NCBI RefSeq assembly: GCF_000182645.1
Contig: NZ_ACQA01000001.1
Location: forward strand, 62,001 to 126,000
Direction: 5' to 3'
Length of the DNA stretch: 64,000 bases
From: Brucella intermedia LMG 3301
Lineage (GTDB): Bacteria > Pseudomonadota > Alphaproteobacteria > Rhizobiales > Rhizobiaceae
Shown here one piece after another: positions 29,237-38,808 of this stretch (the stretch's first letter is position 1; each line of letters starts with the position of its first letter). Position numbers and translations under genes: made by a program. A model generated the notes under the pieces. It worked only from the letters and a program-made list of their open reading frames with translations. It had not been told where the DNA came from and did not search any database.

Positions 29237-29775
29237 TCAAATGTTGCCGGTCATCCAGAGCACAAAGACGATCGTCCCGCCCACGCTCATTCCAGCGGCA
29301 AGAATGGTCCCCGCGATGACGGGCGCGAGTTTCAGGACCGAAACATGGAGCGTTATTTCCAGCCGGAAATTCGCCCTGATCTTTTCAGGGGTCAGGCAGG
29401 TGATTTCGTAATCCCGGCTGTCATGCAGTCGAAATATCCCAAGGCATGGGAAGCATTGCCGCGCATATCCGCCCGCCGGACGCTCAACAGGAAGCGGCTT
29501 GTGGAATGATAGGCAATCGGCGCGCCGGTTGCGCGCGCCTTGATGGCAAACTGCGTTGAGAAATAGGCCGTGCCGGGGAGAATGGTAAACGGCGGAAACA
29601 CGATGCTGATCGCGTATCGCCCGGCGTTCGGCAAATGAAAGACGTGTGGCCGGGCGTTGCCCGCAAATTGGTGGCGGACCTCAGGCGCAATGATTTTCCA
29701 TAGAATGGAAATGCAGCGCACCAGCAGATAAATGCCAAGCAGAATGCAGGCGGGCAGGGCCAGATAAACAGACAA
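29237..29775 (-). pseudogene. Membrane protein gene with a one-base frameshift
   Basis: The first frame (TTG start at 29775, AGGA upstream) gives 127 residues: an N-terminal helix (LALPACILLGIYLLVRC), then TSRFLLSVRRADMRGNASHALG, and soon stops at 29392. Loss of one base in the GGG/CCC run at 29438-29440 would continue as GIFRLHDSRDYEITCLTPEK and a second membrane helix (LAPVIAGTILAAGMSVGGTI) to TGA at 29237-29239, about 178 residues in all. Family unknown. It may still make a shortened protein. Confidence 0.6.
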
Positions 29776-29799
29776 GATTCAGGTCCTGCTCTAAAAACA

Positions 29800-29826
29800 A
29801 AAAGCCCGCCGGGAAGGCGGGCTTTT
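29800..29826 (-). terminator. Rho-independent terminator after argG
   Basis: 11-bp stem AAAAGCCCGCC / GGCGGGCTTTT with loop GGGAA, located just past the argG stop on the minus strand. Confidence 0.88.
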
Positions 29827-29843
29827 GTCCGGGTTGGATATGC

Positions 29844-31064
29844 TTATTTGCGATCACGCGCAGCAAGCGTGCGCAGACGTAGCGCATTGAGCTTGATGAA
29901 GCCTGCGGCGTCCTTCTGGTCGTAAGCGCCCTGGTCGTCTTCGAAGGTGACGAGCTTGTCGGAATAGAGCGACTTTTCCGATTCACGACCGATCACCATC
30001 ACATTGCCCTTGTAGAGCTTGAGCGTGACTTCGCCTTCGACATGGCGCTGGCTGTGATCGATTGCCGCCTGCAGCATTTCGCGTTCCGGCGAGAACCAGA
30101 AGCCGTAATAGATGAGTTCCGCATAGCGCGGCATCAGCTCGTCTTTCAGGTGCGCCGCACCACGGTCGAGCGTGATCGATTCGATGGCGCGGTGTGCAGC
30201 AAGCAGGATCGTGCCGCCCGGCGTTTCGTAGACGCCGCGCGACTTCATGCCGACGAAGCGGTTTTCCACGAGGTCGAGACGGCCGATGCCGTTGTCGCGG
30301 CCATAGTCGTTGAGCTTGGCAAGCAGTGTCGCAGGCGACAGGCGCTCGCCATTGATCGAAACGGCGTCGCCCTTTTCAAAGCCAATCTTGATGATCGTTG
30401 CCTTGTCGGGCGCGGTTTCCGGCGAAATGGTGCGCATATGCACATATTCCGGAGCCTCGACAGCCGGATCTTCCAGAACCTTCCCCTCGGACGAGGAGTG
30501 CAGCAGGTTGGCGTCGACGGAGAACGGCGCTTCGCCCTTCTTGTCCTTGGCGACGGGGATCTGGTGCTGTTCGGCGAATTCCAGCAGATGGGTGCGGCTC
30601 TTGAACGACCAGTCGCGCCATGGGGCGATGATCTTGATGTCCGGGTTCAGCGCGTAAGCGGAAAGCTCGAAACGAACCTGGTCGTTGCCCTTGCCGGTCG
30701 CGCCATGCGCGATGGCGTCGGCGCCGGTCTTCCTGGCGATGTCGATCAGGTGCTTGGAGATCAGCGGGCGGGCGATCGAGGTGCCGAGCAGGTAGACGCC
30801 TTCATAGACGGCATTGGCGCGGAACATCGGGAAGACGAAATCGCGCACGAATTCTTCGCGCACGTCCTCGATGAAGATTTCCTTGATGCCCAGCATTTCC
30901 GCCTTCTTGCGGGCCGGTTCAAGTTCTTCGCCCTGGCCGAGATCGGCGGTAAAGGTCACGACTTCCGCGCCCAGTTCCGTCTGAAGCCACTTCAGGATGA
31001 TCGAGGTGTCGAGGCCGCCCGAATAGGCGAGAACGACTTTCTTAACGTCTTTCCACTTGCTCAT
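29844..31064 (-). CDS. argG: Argininosuccinate synthase
   Basis: 406 residues, full length. It joins citrulline and aspartate using ATP, the penultimate arginine step. The N-terminal P-loop [11 protein letters not shown], the [12 protein letters not shown] segment and the [19 protein letters not shown] region are all intact. Monocistronic, with its own terminator. Confidence 0.97.
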   Translation of the reverse strand: MSKWKDVKKVVLAYSGGLDTSIILKWLQTELGAEVVTFTADLGQGEELEPARKKAEMLGIKEIFIEDVREEFVRDFVFPMFRANAVYEGVYLLGTSIARPLISKHLIDIARKTGADAIAHGATGKGNDQVRFELSAYALNPDIKIIAPWRDWSFKSRTHLLEFAEQHQIPVAKDKKGEAPFSVDANLLHSSSEGKVLEDPAVEAPEYVHMRTISPETAPDKATIIKIGFEKGDAVSINGERLSPATLLAKLNDYGRDNGIGRLDLVENRFVGMKSRGVYETPGGTILLAAHRAIESITLDRGAAHLKDELMPRYAELIYYGFWFSPEREMLQAAIDHSQRHVEGEVTLKLYKGNVMVIGRESEKSLYSDKLVTFEDDQGAYDQKDAAGFIKLNALRLRTLAARDRK

Positions 31065-31192
31065 AATTCACTTCCGTCTGATGCGGTGGCGGTTGGAGCG
31101 GAACTCCAACAGATATATCCGCAAGTCTTTTACCAGTTGCCAAGCCGCGTGCAAGCCGACGAACTGCGACTTATCGCGAAAACTCATGCGTA

Positions 31193-31504
31193 TTACGTGA
31201 TCTGTGGTTCGCCAACTTCATAAATGACGAGATTGCGGTCGCCGATGCCAAGTTCGGGCCATGTCCCGCGCCATGCGGCGATATGGGGGGAGGCGAAATG
31301 CCGGTCGAGCGAGGCGCGATCGCGCCAGAATTCCTTGACGTGGATCAGGCCGGGCTCCAGCACGTCCTCGGCATAGCCATAGTCCACGCAGCCATCCTCC
31401 GCGCGGCTGGCCGCGATCATGGCCCGCATGGCTTCGCGCGCCAGCTCGAGGTTTTCCGGCGGCAGGCGGACGGTCCCCACGATCAGCAGCATTCCGGTCT
31501 CCAT
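31193..31504 (-). CDS. Antibiotic biosynthesis monooxygenase (ABM) domain protein
   Basis: 103 residues (an ATG four codons in is an alternative start). Fits the dimeric ABM/YgiN fold: VRLPPENLELAREAMRAM, EDGCVDYGYAEDV, GLIHVKEFWRDRASLDRHF. Members act as small quinol or aromatic oxygenases, or have unknown roles. Divergent from the LysE gene. Confidence 0.82.
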   Translation of the reverse strand: METGMLLIVGTVRLPPENLELAREAMRAMIAASRAEDGCVDYGYAEDVLEPGLIHVKEFWRDRASLDRHFASPHIAAWRGTWPELGIGDRNLVIYEVGEPQIT

Positions 31505-31565
31505 TCCACTGTTCCCTTTGCCGGGAAATTATTCTAGCGTGCGCCATCTCTTGGAGCACATTTCG

Positions 31566-32225
31566 ATGTCTTTTCTGACGAACCTGACCTTCATCCCCGA
31601 ATGGACGATCTTTGTCCAGTTCGCGATAGCAACCGCGATCCTTTCCATCACGCCCGGCCCCGACATGACGCTGTTCGTCGGGCGCGCGCTTTCCGAGGGC
31701 AAGGCCGCGGGCTTTGCCTGCATGGCTGGCGCCAGCACCGGCATCGTCATTCACACCACCATGGTGGCGCTCGGCCTTTCGGCGCTGATCATCGCCTCTC
31801 CGGCTGCCTTCACGGCGCTGAAAATCGTAGGCGCGGGCTATCTGGTCTTTCTGGCCGTGCAGGCGATCCGCAAGGGATCGGCCTTCTCGCCGGAAAAGAA
31901 TGGTGGCAAGAAGCATACGCTGTTCCAGAACTGGCTGACCGGGCTTGGCATCAACCTGCTCAATCCGAAGATCATCCTGTTCAACATGACCTTCCTGCCG
32001 CAGTTCGTCTCGGCCCATGACCCGCATGCCATGGGCAAATTGTTCTTCCTCGGCCTGTCGTTCATTCCGATGGCGCTGCCCTTCACCATTCCGATGGTGG
32101 TGGCGGCAGATCGCTTTGCCGGGCTCCTGAAAAAGAACCCGACCGTGACGCGCATCGTGGACTGGATGTTTGCAGGCGTATTCTCGGCCTTCGCGCTGAA
32201 GATCATCACCGCACAGGCGAAGTAA
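31566..32225 (+). CDS. LysE/RhtB-family translocator
   Basis: 219 residues, about six membrane helices. The family signature SITPGPDMTLFVGRALSEG is near the N-terminus and FQNWLTGLGINLLNPKIILF in the middle. Exports amino acids or related metabolites; the substrate cannot be read from sequence. Confidence 0.9.
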   Translation: MSFLTNLTFIPEWTIFVQFAIATAILSITPGPDMTLFVGRALSEGKAAGFACMAGASTGIVIHTTMVALGLSALIIASPAAFTALKIVGAGYLVFLAVQAIRKGSAFSPEKNGGKKHTLFQNWLTGLGINLLNPKIILFNMTFLPQFVSAHDPHAMGKLFFLGLSFIPMALPFTIPMVVAADRFAGLLKKNPTVTRIVDWMFAGVFSAFALKIITAQAK

Positions 32226-32229
32226 AAAA

Positions 32230-32733
32230 TCAGTTGGTCGGGCGGGATAGAAGCCGTCCGGCATTGCGGCCCGCGAGCAGCCAGTAGACGAAGCTGCCGA
32301 CGACGCCGGCGCCTGCTATTGCGGCAATCCAGAGCGAGCTTTCCTGTACGCTCCGGTTATCGCTGAACGGAAGCGATGCGCTTGCTGCCGCAAGCCCGAT
32401 CAGGGCGCCCGCAACGCAGTAGAACAGCGACGACTTGTAACCGCGCGCTTCCGCCAGGATGATCAGGATGAGGGCGGGCAGGAAGCTGAACCCGCCGGCC
32501 AGTACCGCAAGCGCGAAACCGCTGACGAACACGGCGCTCCAGAAGCTGGTGGCCGCGAAGAACGAACCGGCATCCGTATCGCTTGCCATCATGACGAAAT
32601 CGTTCATGAAGGAATCGATGCCGAGGGTACGGAACAGGATGGCGGCCAGAAACCAGCCTGCCGCCAGTACAGCGCAGCAATAGCCGAACACGATGACGAC
32701 GAAGCGCATGATATAGTCCAGAGTATCGTTCAA
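32230..32733 (-). CDS. Four-helix membrane protein, unknown
   Basis: 167 residues with four hydrophobic helices (FVVIVFGYCCAVLAAGWFLA; SAVFVSGFALAVLAGG; ILIILAEA...; IAAIAGAGVVGSFVYWLLAG). No known family recognised, though Rhizobiales genomes carry similar proteins next to rlmN. It starts 21 bp downstream of the rlmN stop and probably shares its transcript. Confidence 0.68.
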   Translation of the reverse strand: MNDTLDYIMRFVVIVFGYCCAVLAAGWFLAAILFRTLGIDSFMNDFVMMASDTDAGSFFAATSFWSAVFVSGFALAVLAGGFSFLPALILIILAEARGYKSSLFYCVAGALIGLAAASASLPFSDNRSVQESSLWIAAIAGAGVVGSFVYWLLAGRNAGRLLSRPTN

Positions 32734-32754
32734 GCGCGCTCCCCCATCGGACTC

Positions 32755-33990
32755 TTATTCACCATGCCCGGCGATCATCATGGCTTCGAGCGCAAGGCGC
32801 TCGCTCTTGCGCATGCGCTCGGATTCCGACTTGAGCTGGCCGCAGGCGGCGAGAATGTCGCGGCCGCGCGGCGTGCGGATCGGCGATGCGTAGCCAGCCG
32901 CATTCACATAATCGGCAAATTTCTCGATCTGCTCCCAGTCCGAGCACTGGTAATTCGTGCCAGGCCACGGATTGAACGGGATCAGGTTGATCTTGGCCGG
33001 AATGCCCTGCAACAGCTTTACCAGAAGTTTGGCGTCCTCCAGGCTGTCATTGATGTCCTTGAGCATCACATATTCGAAGGTGATGCGCTTGGCATTGGAC
33101 AGGCCCGGATATTCGCGGCAGGCCTTGATGAGCTGTTCCAGCGGATACTTCTTGTTGATCGGCACCAGAATGTCGCGCAATTCGTCGCGCACGGCGTGCA
33201 GCGAAATGGCGAGCATGACGCCGATCTCGTCGCCGGTGCGATAGATTTCCGGCACGACGCCGGAGGTCGAAAGCGTGATGCGGCGCTTGGAAAGGGACAG
33301 GCCGTCGCCATCGGAGGCGATCAGCAGGGCCTTCTTCACTTCCTCGAAATTATAGAGCGGCTCGCCCATGCCCATCATCACGATATTGGTGATCTTGCGG
33401 CCTTCGGCAGGCACCATTGCGCCGTCCGGCGTATCCTTGTCAGGAAAATCGCCAAGCCGGTCGCGGGCGGTCAAAAGCTGCGCCAGAATTTCTTCCGAGG
33501 TGAGGTTGCGCACCAGCTTCTGCGTGCCGGTATGGCAGAACGAGCAGGTGAGCGTGCAGCCGACCTGGCTGGAAATGCACAGCGTGCCGCGGCCTTCCTC
33601 AGGGATGTAGACGCTTTCGATTTCGACGGGGCGACCAGCACCGCGCGGCGGAAAGCGGAACAGCCACTTGCGGGTGCCGTCCTGCGAAATCTGTTCCTCG
33701 ACCACTTCTGGGCGCGCAATGGTGAAATGCTGCGCCAGCAGGGCGCGCAAATCCTTGGAAATATTGCGCATATCGGCAAAATCAGAAACGCCGCGCACAT
33801 AGAGCCAATGCCAGAGCTGACTGATGCGCATTTTCGTCTGGCGTTCCGGCACGCCGACCTTGATCAGCGCTTGCGCCATTTCCTCGCGTGACATGCCGAT
33901 AAGCGAAGGCTTCGCCTCCAGGCTGGCGCGCGCATGGCGGGCAAGCTGGTCGCGCGTATCATCAATGGTAAGGTCGAACGAAATGGACAT
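32755..33990 (-). CDS. rlmN: 23S rRNA (adenine-2503-C2) methyltransferase
   Basis: 411 residues. Radical-SAM enzyme that methylates C2 of A2503 in 23S rRNA and A37 in some tRNAs. The cluster motif is CTLTCSFC (CX3CX2C). [16 protein letters not shown] and a late cysteine (ILAACGQL) as the methyl-carrying residue region are present. Confidence 0.95.
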   Translation of the reverse strand: MSISFDLTIDDTRDQLARHARASLEAKPSLIGMSREEMAQALIKVGVPERQTKMRISQLWHWLYVRGVSDFADMRNISKDLRALLAQHFTIARPEVVEEQISQDGTRKWLFRFPPRGAGRPVEIESVYIPEEGRGTLCISSQVGCTLTCSFCHTGTQKLVRNLTSEEILAQLLTARDRLGDFPDKDTPDGAMVPAEGRKITNIVMMGMGEPLYNFEEVKKALLIASDGDGLSLSKRRITLSTSGVVPEIYRTGDEIGVMLAISLHAVRDELRDILVPINKKYPLEQLIKACREYPGLSNAKRITFEYVMLKDINDSLEDAKLLVKLLQGIPAKINLIPFNPWPGTNYQCSDWEQIEKFADYVNAAGYASPIRTPRGRDILAACGQLKSESERMRKSERLALEAMMIAGHGE

Positions 33991-34197
33991 CTGTTTTCAA
34001 CTGTTGGAGACGACCGCCGGAAGCGCGCCGATAAGCTTCGCCAGACAATCTGGCCCGAATTCATGGATAAATAGGGTCCGGCACCTGGCTTTTCGACCCT
34101 TGTTGCGCGCGCTCTTAGCACACAATATCGCATTCGTCATCCTACATGGAGTCTTGTCTGCCATGCACGGGTGCAGGAATGGCCCCGCCAAACAAAA

Positions 34198-34218
34198 AGC
34201 CGGGCACATGGCCCGGCT
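34198..34218 (-). terminator. Terminator after the IalB-like gene
   Basis: 8-bp stem AGCCGGGC / GCCCGGCT with loop ACATG. On the minus strand it runs into TTTTTGTTT. Confidence 0.75.
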
Positions 34219-34243
34219 CTTGAACTCTATCCGATCGTCTGGA

Positions 34244-34747
34244 TCATTTGCACTTCTGGATGGCTTTCAGCGCATCCGAAATGCCCTTCAGCGAATAGGT
34301 GTAGTTGGTCTTGGTGCCGCGCTTCGACTGCGCCTGTACCTTCATCTCCGAACCGCCGCGCATGGCTGCGATGAGCTGCGGCTCTTCGGCTGCATTTTCC
34401 ATCCAGCCCGACTTGCCGTTGACGAACATGTTGAAACTGCGGTTGCCGATGGAGACGACGACCTTGGCATTGGTGTTGAGGTCGTAACCGGCCATGAATT
34501 GCGGTTCGAACGAGATGTTCTGGCCGGGCTTCTGGCTCACGAGGAAGAAGTTGTCACCGTGATCGACACTGGCCGGAGCCTTCTGGGTCGGTACGGAGAG
34601 GACATAGCAGACCTTGCCGTTGCCCGACTGATAGCTGTAGGCGCCCCAGGCATTGAACTGGCTGATCTGGCTCGGGGTCTGGGCGAGTGCCGAGCCCGCC
34701 ATCCCAATCATGAACACAGAAGCCGCGACGATCGATTTTCCAAGCAT
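34244..34747 (-). CDS. Invasion-associated locus B (IalB) family protein
   Basis: 167 residues. Signal peptide cleaved near GSALA-QTP (about residue 22). The mature domain has VCYVLSVPTQKAP, DNFFLVSQKPGQN and a final KAIQKCK, so two cysteines are available for a disulfide. The family is named from Bartonella but is widespread in non-pathogenic Rhizobiales. Periplasmic. Confidence 0.88.
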   Translation of the reverse strand: MLGKSIVAASVFMIGMAGSALAQTPSQISQFNAWGAYSYQSGNGKVCYVLSVPTQKAPASVDHGDNFFLVSQKPGQNISFEPQFMAGYDLNTNAKVVVSIGNRSFNMFVNGKSGWMENAAEEPQLIAAMRGGSEMKVQAQSKRGTKTNYTYSLKGISDALKAIQKCK

Positions 34748-34968
34748 TGGTTTTTACCGGTTCTCTTTCGTTTGCTTCAAACTTGAATATCGGGATGCCG
34801 CCGTTCATCACGCCGTCCCGCTCAGTTGCCGATTAAATTGCCTTAATCTGGGTTACCAAACGGTGAAGTTTCGAAAGAAAACTTTTGAATGAGCAGCCAA
34901 GTCGCCCCGCCATCCCTTGATTCAGTTGAATGAAAAGAAAGCGGCGTGAGTAAGGCAGTCGGGAGGAG

Positions 34969-35188
34969 GGAATAGGGGAATAGGGGAATAGGGGAATAGG
35001 GGAATAGGGGAATAGGGGAATAGGGGAATAGGGGAATAGGGTGCGAAGCGCATGGGGATAAGGCAAGCGAATATTTGCCATGTTCCAAAATAATGTTCGC
35101 CTCCCTTACTCCCTTACTCCCTTACTCCCTTACTCCCTTACTCCCTTACTCCCTTACTCCCTTACTCCCTTACTCCCTTACTCCCTTA
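34969..35188. repeat. Octamer element: (GGAATAGG)9 arm and (CTCCCTTA)11 arm
   Basis: Left arm 34969-35040 is nine exact GGAATAGG copies; right arm 35101-35188 is eleven exact CTCCCTTA copies. The 60-bp centre (35041-35100) is unique. The arms are of opposite base composition, roughly inverted, and the exact tandem copies mark likely length-variable loci. The 422-bp gap from 34748 to 35169 holds this element and no gene. Confidence 0.9.
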
Positions 35189-35559
35189 CTCCCCTCATCT
35201 TCCAACGCCTGCTTCGCAGCCAGCCGGTGCGCGGGCGTGATATGGGCGCGAACGGCGGTCAGCGCCGCCATCAGCACGGCAACGTCGTCCGTGAAGCCGA
35301 TACCGGCCAGAAGATCGGGAATGGCGTCGAAGGGCAGGACGAAATAGGCGAGCGCCGCCATCAGCGTCATGCGCACGCGGGTCGGCGTCTTCTGGTCGAG
35401 CGCGCAGTAATAGGCTGCAACCACCTCGTCCATGAACGGCACCATGCGACCGGCGCGGCGCGCGGCCTTCCAGAATCCGTTCTTCACCCGGTCGCTGCGC
35501 TTCTTGAATTCGCTCTCGCTGCCCGGTTCGAGGATTTCACCGATTCTGACGTCATCCAT
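35170..35559 (-). CDS. YkvA family (DUF1232) protein
   Basis: 129 residues. The DUF1232 core is ALAYFVLPFDAIPDLLAGIGFTDDVAVL (shown here in part: VLPFDAIPDLL), with a membrane-associated helix pair. Function unknown. The last residues (GSKGVRE) and the TAA stop are coded inside the GGGAGTAA octamer array, so the protein tail is set by the repeat. Confidence 0.85.
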   Translation of the reverse strand: MDDVRIGEILEPGSESEFKKRSDRVKNGFWKAARRAGRMVPFMDEVVAAYYCALDQKTPTRVRMTLMAALAYFVLPFDAIPDLLAGIGFTDDVAVLMAALTAVRAHITPAHRLAAKQALEDEGSKGVRE

Positions 35560-35614
35560 TCTCGTTCAACTCCTGTCGTCCCGATTGCGTCGACACGGGC
35601 CATCACCGGTTAAC

Positions 35615-35723
35615 GCTGCAGTTGAAAACTCGTCAGGCCGTGGCGAAAAGAGTGATTTTCGAGCACCGGAGCGCAAAAACTGCTCTTTGCAGCCCGGCAT
35701 CACGAGGAATGCAACTGCAGCGC
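35615..35723 (+). repeat. Terminal-inverted-repeat element, copy 3 (109 bp)
   Basis: Perfect 11-bp ends CGCTGCAGTTG and CAACTGCAGCG. The core at 35634-35674 matches the other copies, including CGAAAA-GAGTGA-TTTTCG. Shortest and cleanest copy. The 342-bp gap 35560-35901 contains it and no gene. Confidence 0.8.
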
Positions 35724-35901
35724 TAAAAATGGGGAGTTCGTGCCTTCCTTGCAAGTCCGGGCGATTTCGCCCCGGTCCGATCCTGCCAGAACCATCAGCT
35801 ACAACAGCCCCGTCAAATCCCCAAAATGCAGATTCGACCGGATCGCTTCGGAAGCGTTTTGGACGCGCGACGAAGCAGGTGCGGAATGAATGGAGGGTTT
35901 G

Positions 35902-36399
35902 ATGCATTTGACCGGCTATGGGGAAAACTTCATCCGCAGCGACCGTTCAACACGGCTGTTTCGCGGCAACCAGCTGCTGGCCGCCGGAAGCGAGGACGAT
36001 TACATCACCATCGATCTGTTCGATGCCGGATGCTACGATGCCGCCGTCTATCTGCGGTTCCTCTTCGGCGCCGGAATCTCGCTCAACACCCTGCGCGGCA
36101 CGTCGAGCCAGAACTGGATACCCATCCTGAATTTCAGGGCGGGCGAGCAATGGAACGGCTATTCGGCACTGCCCTTTGGCAAGGCCATCGGCTTTTATGA
36201 CGTTCAGGCGGGACATATTTTCCACGCCGCCATCTCGCTCGGCGATGTCTATATCCGCGGCGTCCATGGCGGCAAGCTCGGGCAGAACTGGCAGGACCGC
36301 ACCAACCTGACCCGCGTCCTTCCCTATTCCAGCCGCAACGCCGATGGCAGCTTCAATTATGAGCGCCGGAAGATTTATGTCTATATTTCAAAGCTCTAA
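35902..36399 (+). CDS. Hypothetical protein, beta-rich
   Basis: 165 residues from the ATG with GGAGGG five bases upstream. No signal peptide or membrane helix. Alternating hydrophobic and aromatic stretches (YITIDLFDAGCYDAAVYLRF; GKAIGFYDVQAGHIFHAAI; RRKIYVYISKL) suggest a beta sandwich. I do not recognise the family. It sits alone between two repeat-rich gaps and ends 2 bp from the convergent phhB stop. Confidence 0.6.
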   Translation: MHLTGYGENFIRSDRSTRLFRGNQLLAAGSEDDYITIDLFDAGCYDAAVYLRFLFGAGISLNTLRGTSSQNWIPILNFRAGEQWNGYSALPFGKAIGFYDVQAGHIFHAAISLGDVYIRGVHGGKLGQNWQDRTNLTRVLPYSSRNADGSFNYERRKIYVYISKL

Positions 36400-36401
36400 A
36401 T

Positions 36402-36692
36402 TCAGGCTATAGCATTCATTTTGCCCGCAAGCTTGATATCGAGTTCGGTAATGCCGTTCTCGCTATGGGTCGAAAGCGTGACATCGACGCGGTTATAGAC
36501 ATTGAACCATTCGGGATGATGGTCGAGCTTTTCCGCGTGAAGCGCCGCGCGTGTCATGAAGCCGAAGGCGGCATTGAAATCCTTGAACCTGAAGCTTTTG
36601 GAGATGGCCTCGCGTCCATCGGTTTTCTGCCAGCCCTCCAGCTCGTTGAGCGCTTCGTTCAATTCGTTTTCCGTCAGCCGGTTGCGTGCCAT
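36402..36692 (-). CDS. phhB: 4a-hydroxytetrahydrobiopterin dehydratase
   Basis: 96 residues, normal length. Recycles the pterin cofactor of phenylalanine hydroxylase-type enzymes. The active-site run [21 protein letters not shown] and the end [16 protein letters not shown] are diagnostic. The start is the ATG of MARNRLT; an upstream extension is not protein-like. Confidence 0.93.
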   Translation of the reverse strand: MARNRLTENELNEALNELEGWQKTDGREAISKSFRFKDFNAAFGFMTRAALHAEKLDHHPEWFNVYNRVDVTLSTHSENGITELDIKLAGKMNAIA

Positions 36693-36748
36693 CGTCTTTC
36701 GCCTATGTTGCGTTTCCTGAACAAACTTATCATGAGTGCGAGAGTTCC

Positions 36749-37276
36749 GTGACCGTATCCGTAGCCGCAAAAGCCCCGGCCAGCATTTTATTTATTTGCG
36801 CTGGCAATATCTGCCGTTCCCCGCTTGCCGAAGGCGTTATGGGGCATGTGCTGGAAAAGCGCGGCATCCGCCATGTGCTGGTCGATTCCGCCGGAACCAA
36901 TGGCTACCATACCGGCGAGGAGCCGGATGAGCGCTCCATCAGCGTTGCGGCGCGGCATGGCCTCGATATTTCCGGGCAGCGTTGCCGCCAGTTGATCGCA
37001 GGTGATTTCAGCCGTTTCGACCTGATCCTCGGGATGGACCGCTACAATATGCGGATGATCGCCGGGCGTCAGCCTGCGAATGCAAGCGCGCATATCGGGC
37101 TTTTCACCGAGATTGCCGAAGGGCGGGCGGTTGAAATCCCCGATCCCTATTATGGCGGGACCGGGGACTTCGAAAAGGTTTACCGGATGGTTCTGGCAGC
37201 TTCCATCGCGCTTGCCGACCAGTTCTGGCCCGTGAAGGACGTGGCGACCAGGGGCCAGGCTTCTTCCACGATGTAA
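36749..37276 (+). CDS. Low-molecular-weight protein tyrosine phosphatase
   Basis: 175 residues from a GTG. The phosphate loop is [14 protein letters not shown] (CX5R) near residue 17 and the general acid is in IPDPYYGG. It dephosphorylates phosphotyrosine or arginine; the target is unknown. Its last 97 bp overlap the 3' end of thpR on the other strand. Confidence 0.9.
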   Translation: MTVSVAAKAPASILFICAGNICRSPLAEGVMGHVLEKRGIRHVLVDSAGTNGYHTGEEPDERSISVAARHGLDISGQRCRQLIAGDFSRFDLILGMDRYNMRMIAGRQPANASAHIGLFTEIAEGRAVEIPDPYYGGTGDFEKVYRMVLAASIALADQFWPVKDVATRGQASSTM

Positions 37277-37776
37277 GGTCCGCCGCCGACCGAATCGCGG
37301 GACGACATCAGCACGAACCGTCCCACCTTGAAGGGCAGCGTCGCGAAGTTGCCGCGTGAGGAAAGATAGCGCACCACATCGTCGATGCGGGCGTTTCTCA
37401 GCCGCGCCAGCGTTACATGCGGCGTGAACTTGCGCGGGTCGGCGGGAATGTGAAGCCGCTGGCAGATCCTTTCGATTTCCGCCTGCAAGGCGTTGAGCTC
37501 AGGCGAGGGGGATACACCCGCATAGATGCTGTGCGGCTTCTTGGAGCCGAACGCATTGACACCCGACAGGTTGAGCATGAATTCGGGCCGCCGCACGCGA
37601 TCGAGCGCATTGGCAACCTCGTCGGCCACGTGGCCTTCCACATCTCCGATAAAACGTAGCGTTATGTGGTAGTTTTCGACATCAATCCAGCGTGCGCCGG
37701 GGAGACCGCCTCGCAGCAGCGAGAGCGAAAGCGCGGCGTCGCGCGGGATTTCGAGGGCAGTGAAAAGACGCGGCAT
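37180..37776 (-). CDS. thpR: RNA 2',3'-cyclic phosphodiesterase (2'-5' RNA ligase family)
   Basis: 198 residues. The two catalytic HxTx motifs are NYHITLRF (about residue 39) and PHVTLARL (about 125). The first strand MPRLFTALEIP is typical of the family. Tail-to-tail overlap with the phosphatase gene means both C-termini are coded on the same DNA. Confidence 0.9.
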   Translation of the reverse strand: MPRLFTALEIPRDAALSLSLLRGGLPGARWIDVENYHITLRFIGDVEGHVADEVANALDRVRRPEFMLNLSGVNAFGSKKPHSIYAGVSPSPELNALQAEIERICQRLHIPADPRKFTPHVTLARLRNARIDDVVRYLSSRGNFATLPFKVGRFVLMSSRDSVGGGPYIVEEAWPLVATSFTGQNWSASAMEAARTIR

Positions 37777-37957
37777 AAGGCATCCTCCTCGAAGCGTTCC
37801 ATGTCAGAGCGCCGGGCATCCAAAGGATGCATAAAGGACACTCTAACCTAGAGAGTCAGTGCATCGTTCCATCGAAATTGATTCGATATTCGCCGATACA
37901 CCTGAAGCGAATCAAAGTTTCATAGCGGGGGCAAGCTGTTTATGCTCCCGGCGGGCT

Positions 37958-38677
37958 TCAGCCTCCCGATGTCCCCTTGTTTTGCATGTTCGTCAGGCTC
38001 TTTTCGATAGTGGGCATAAAATTGGAGACCATCGTTTCGACGCCTTTCTCATTGGGGTGCATTCCGTCCTCGAGCAAAAGGTCCTTTTTGGTTGCTACGC
38101 CGTCGAGGAAAAACGGGTAGAGCGGCACGCCATATTTCTGTGCCAGCTTGGGATAGATCGGGTTGAACCGGGCGGCATAGTCCTTGCCCATGTTGGGCGG
38201 GGCCATCATGCCGGCAAGAATGACCGAAATGCCGCGCTGCTTGAGGCGCGCCAGCATTTCATCAAGGTTCTTTTCGGTAATGTCGGGCTCGATGCCGCGC
38301 AGCGCGTCATTGGCGCCCAGTTCGAGGATGACGAGATCGGTGCCATCGGGCACCGACCAGTCGATGCGCGAAAGCCCGCCGGTGGTGGTATCGCCCGACA
38401 CGCCCGCATTCTCGATCGAAACCTCGACGCCCTTGTCATTAAGCGCCTTTTCAAGCTGCTGCGGAAAGGCGGCATTGGACGGCAGCAGATAGCCGGCCAT
38501 CAGGCTGTCGCCGAAGCCGACGATTCTGATCTGCGACAGCTGCTCGGTCGGCAGTGCGTCTTCAAGGCCGGTCGGTTCTTCCTGCGCCTGCGCCGTCGCG
38601 ATGGGGCCTGCCGCCATGAAAGACGCCATTACCGCAAAAATAGGGAGCCATGCCGGAATTGATAGTTTGAAACGCAT
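37958..38677 (-). CDS. tesA: SGNH-family arylesterase/lysophospholipase (TesA-like)
   Basis: 239 residues. Signal peptide (to about ATAQAQ, residue 31), then the GDSL block VGFGDSLMAGY, the Gly/Asn blocks GVSGDTTTGG and LGANDALRG, and the Asp-His pair in DGMHPNEKG. A periplasmic ester hydrolase. Divergent from an ABC transporter of the YbbAP type, the same neighbourhood as tesA in E. coli. Confidence 0.9.
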   Translation of the reverse strand: MRFKLSIPAWLPIFAVMASFMAAGPIATAQAQEEPTGLEDALPTEQLSQIRIVGFGDSLMAGYLLPSNAAFPQQLEKALNDKGVEVSIENAGVSGDTTTGGLSRIDWSVPDGTDLVILELGANDALRGIEPDITEKNLDEMLARLKQRGISVILAGMMAPPNMGKDYAARFNPIYPKLAQKYGVPLYPFFLDGVATKKDLLLEDGMHPNEKGVETMVSNFMPTIEKSLTNMQNKGTSGG

Positions 38678-38808
38678 CGTCGAAAACCCATATTTGAGGG
38701 GCTGTGGGCAAATGGCCCGCCGGACTTCTCTTCAATAACTGGCGCAACATAAGTTCAAATTTGTGACGCGCTGTTTGGTTCCAAAGACTCATATAGGATA
38801 AAAACCGC

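Noticed and set aside
34833..35347. Frames coding SLTPLLPY or SPIPLFPY repeats
   Set aside because: They are translations of the octamer arrays, not proteins.
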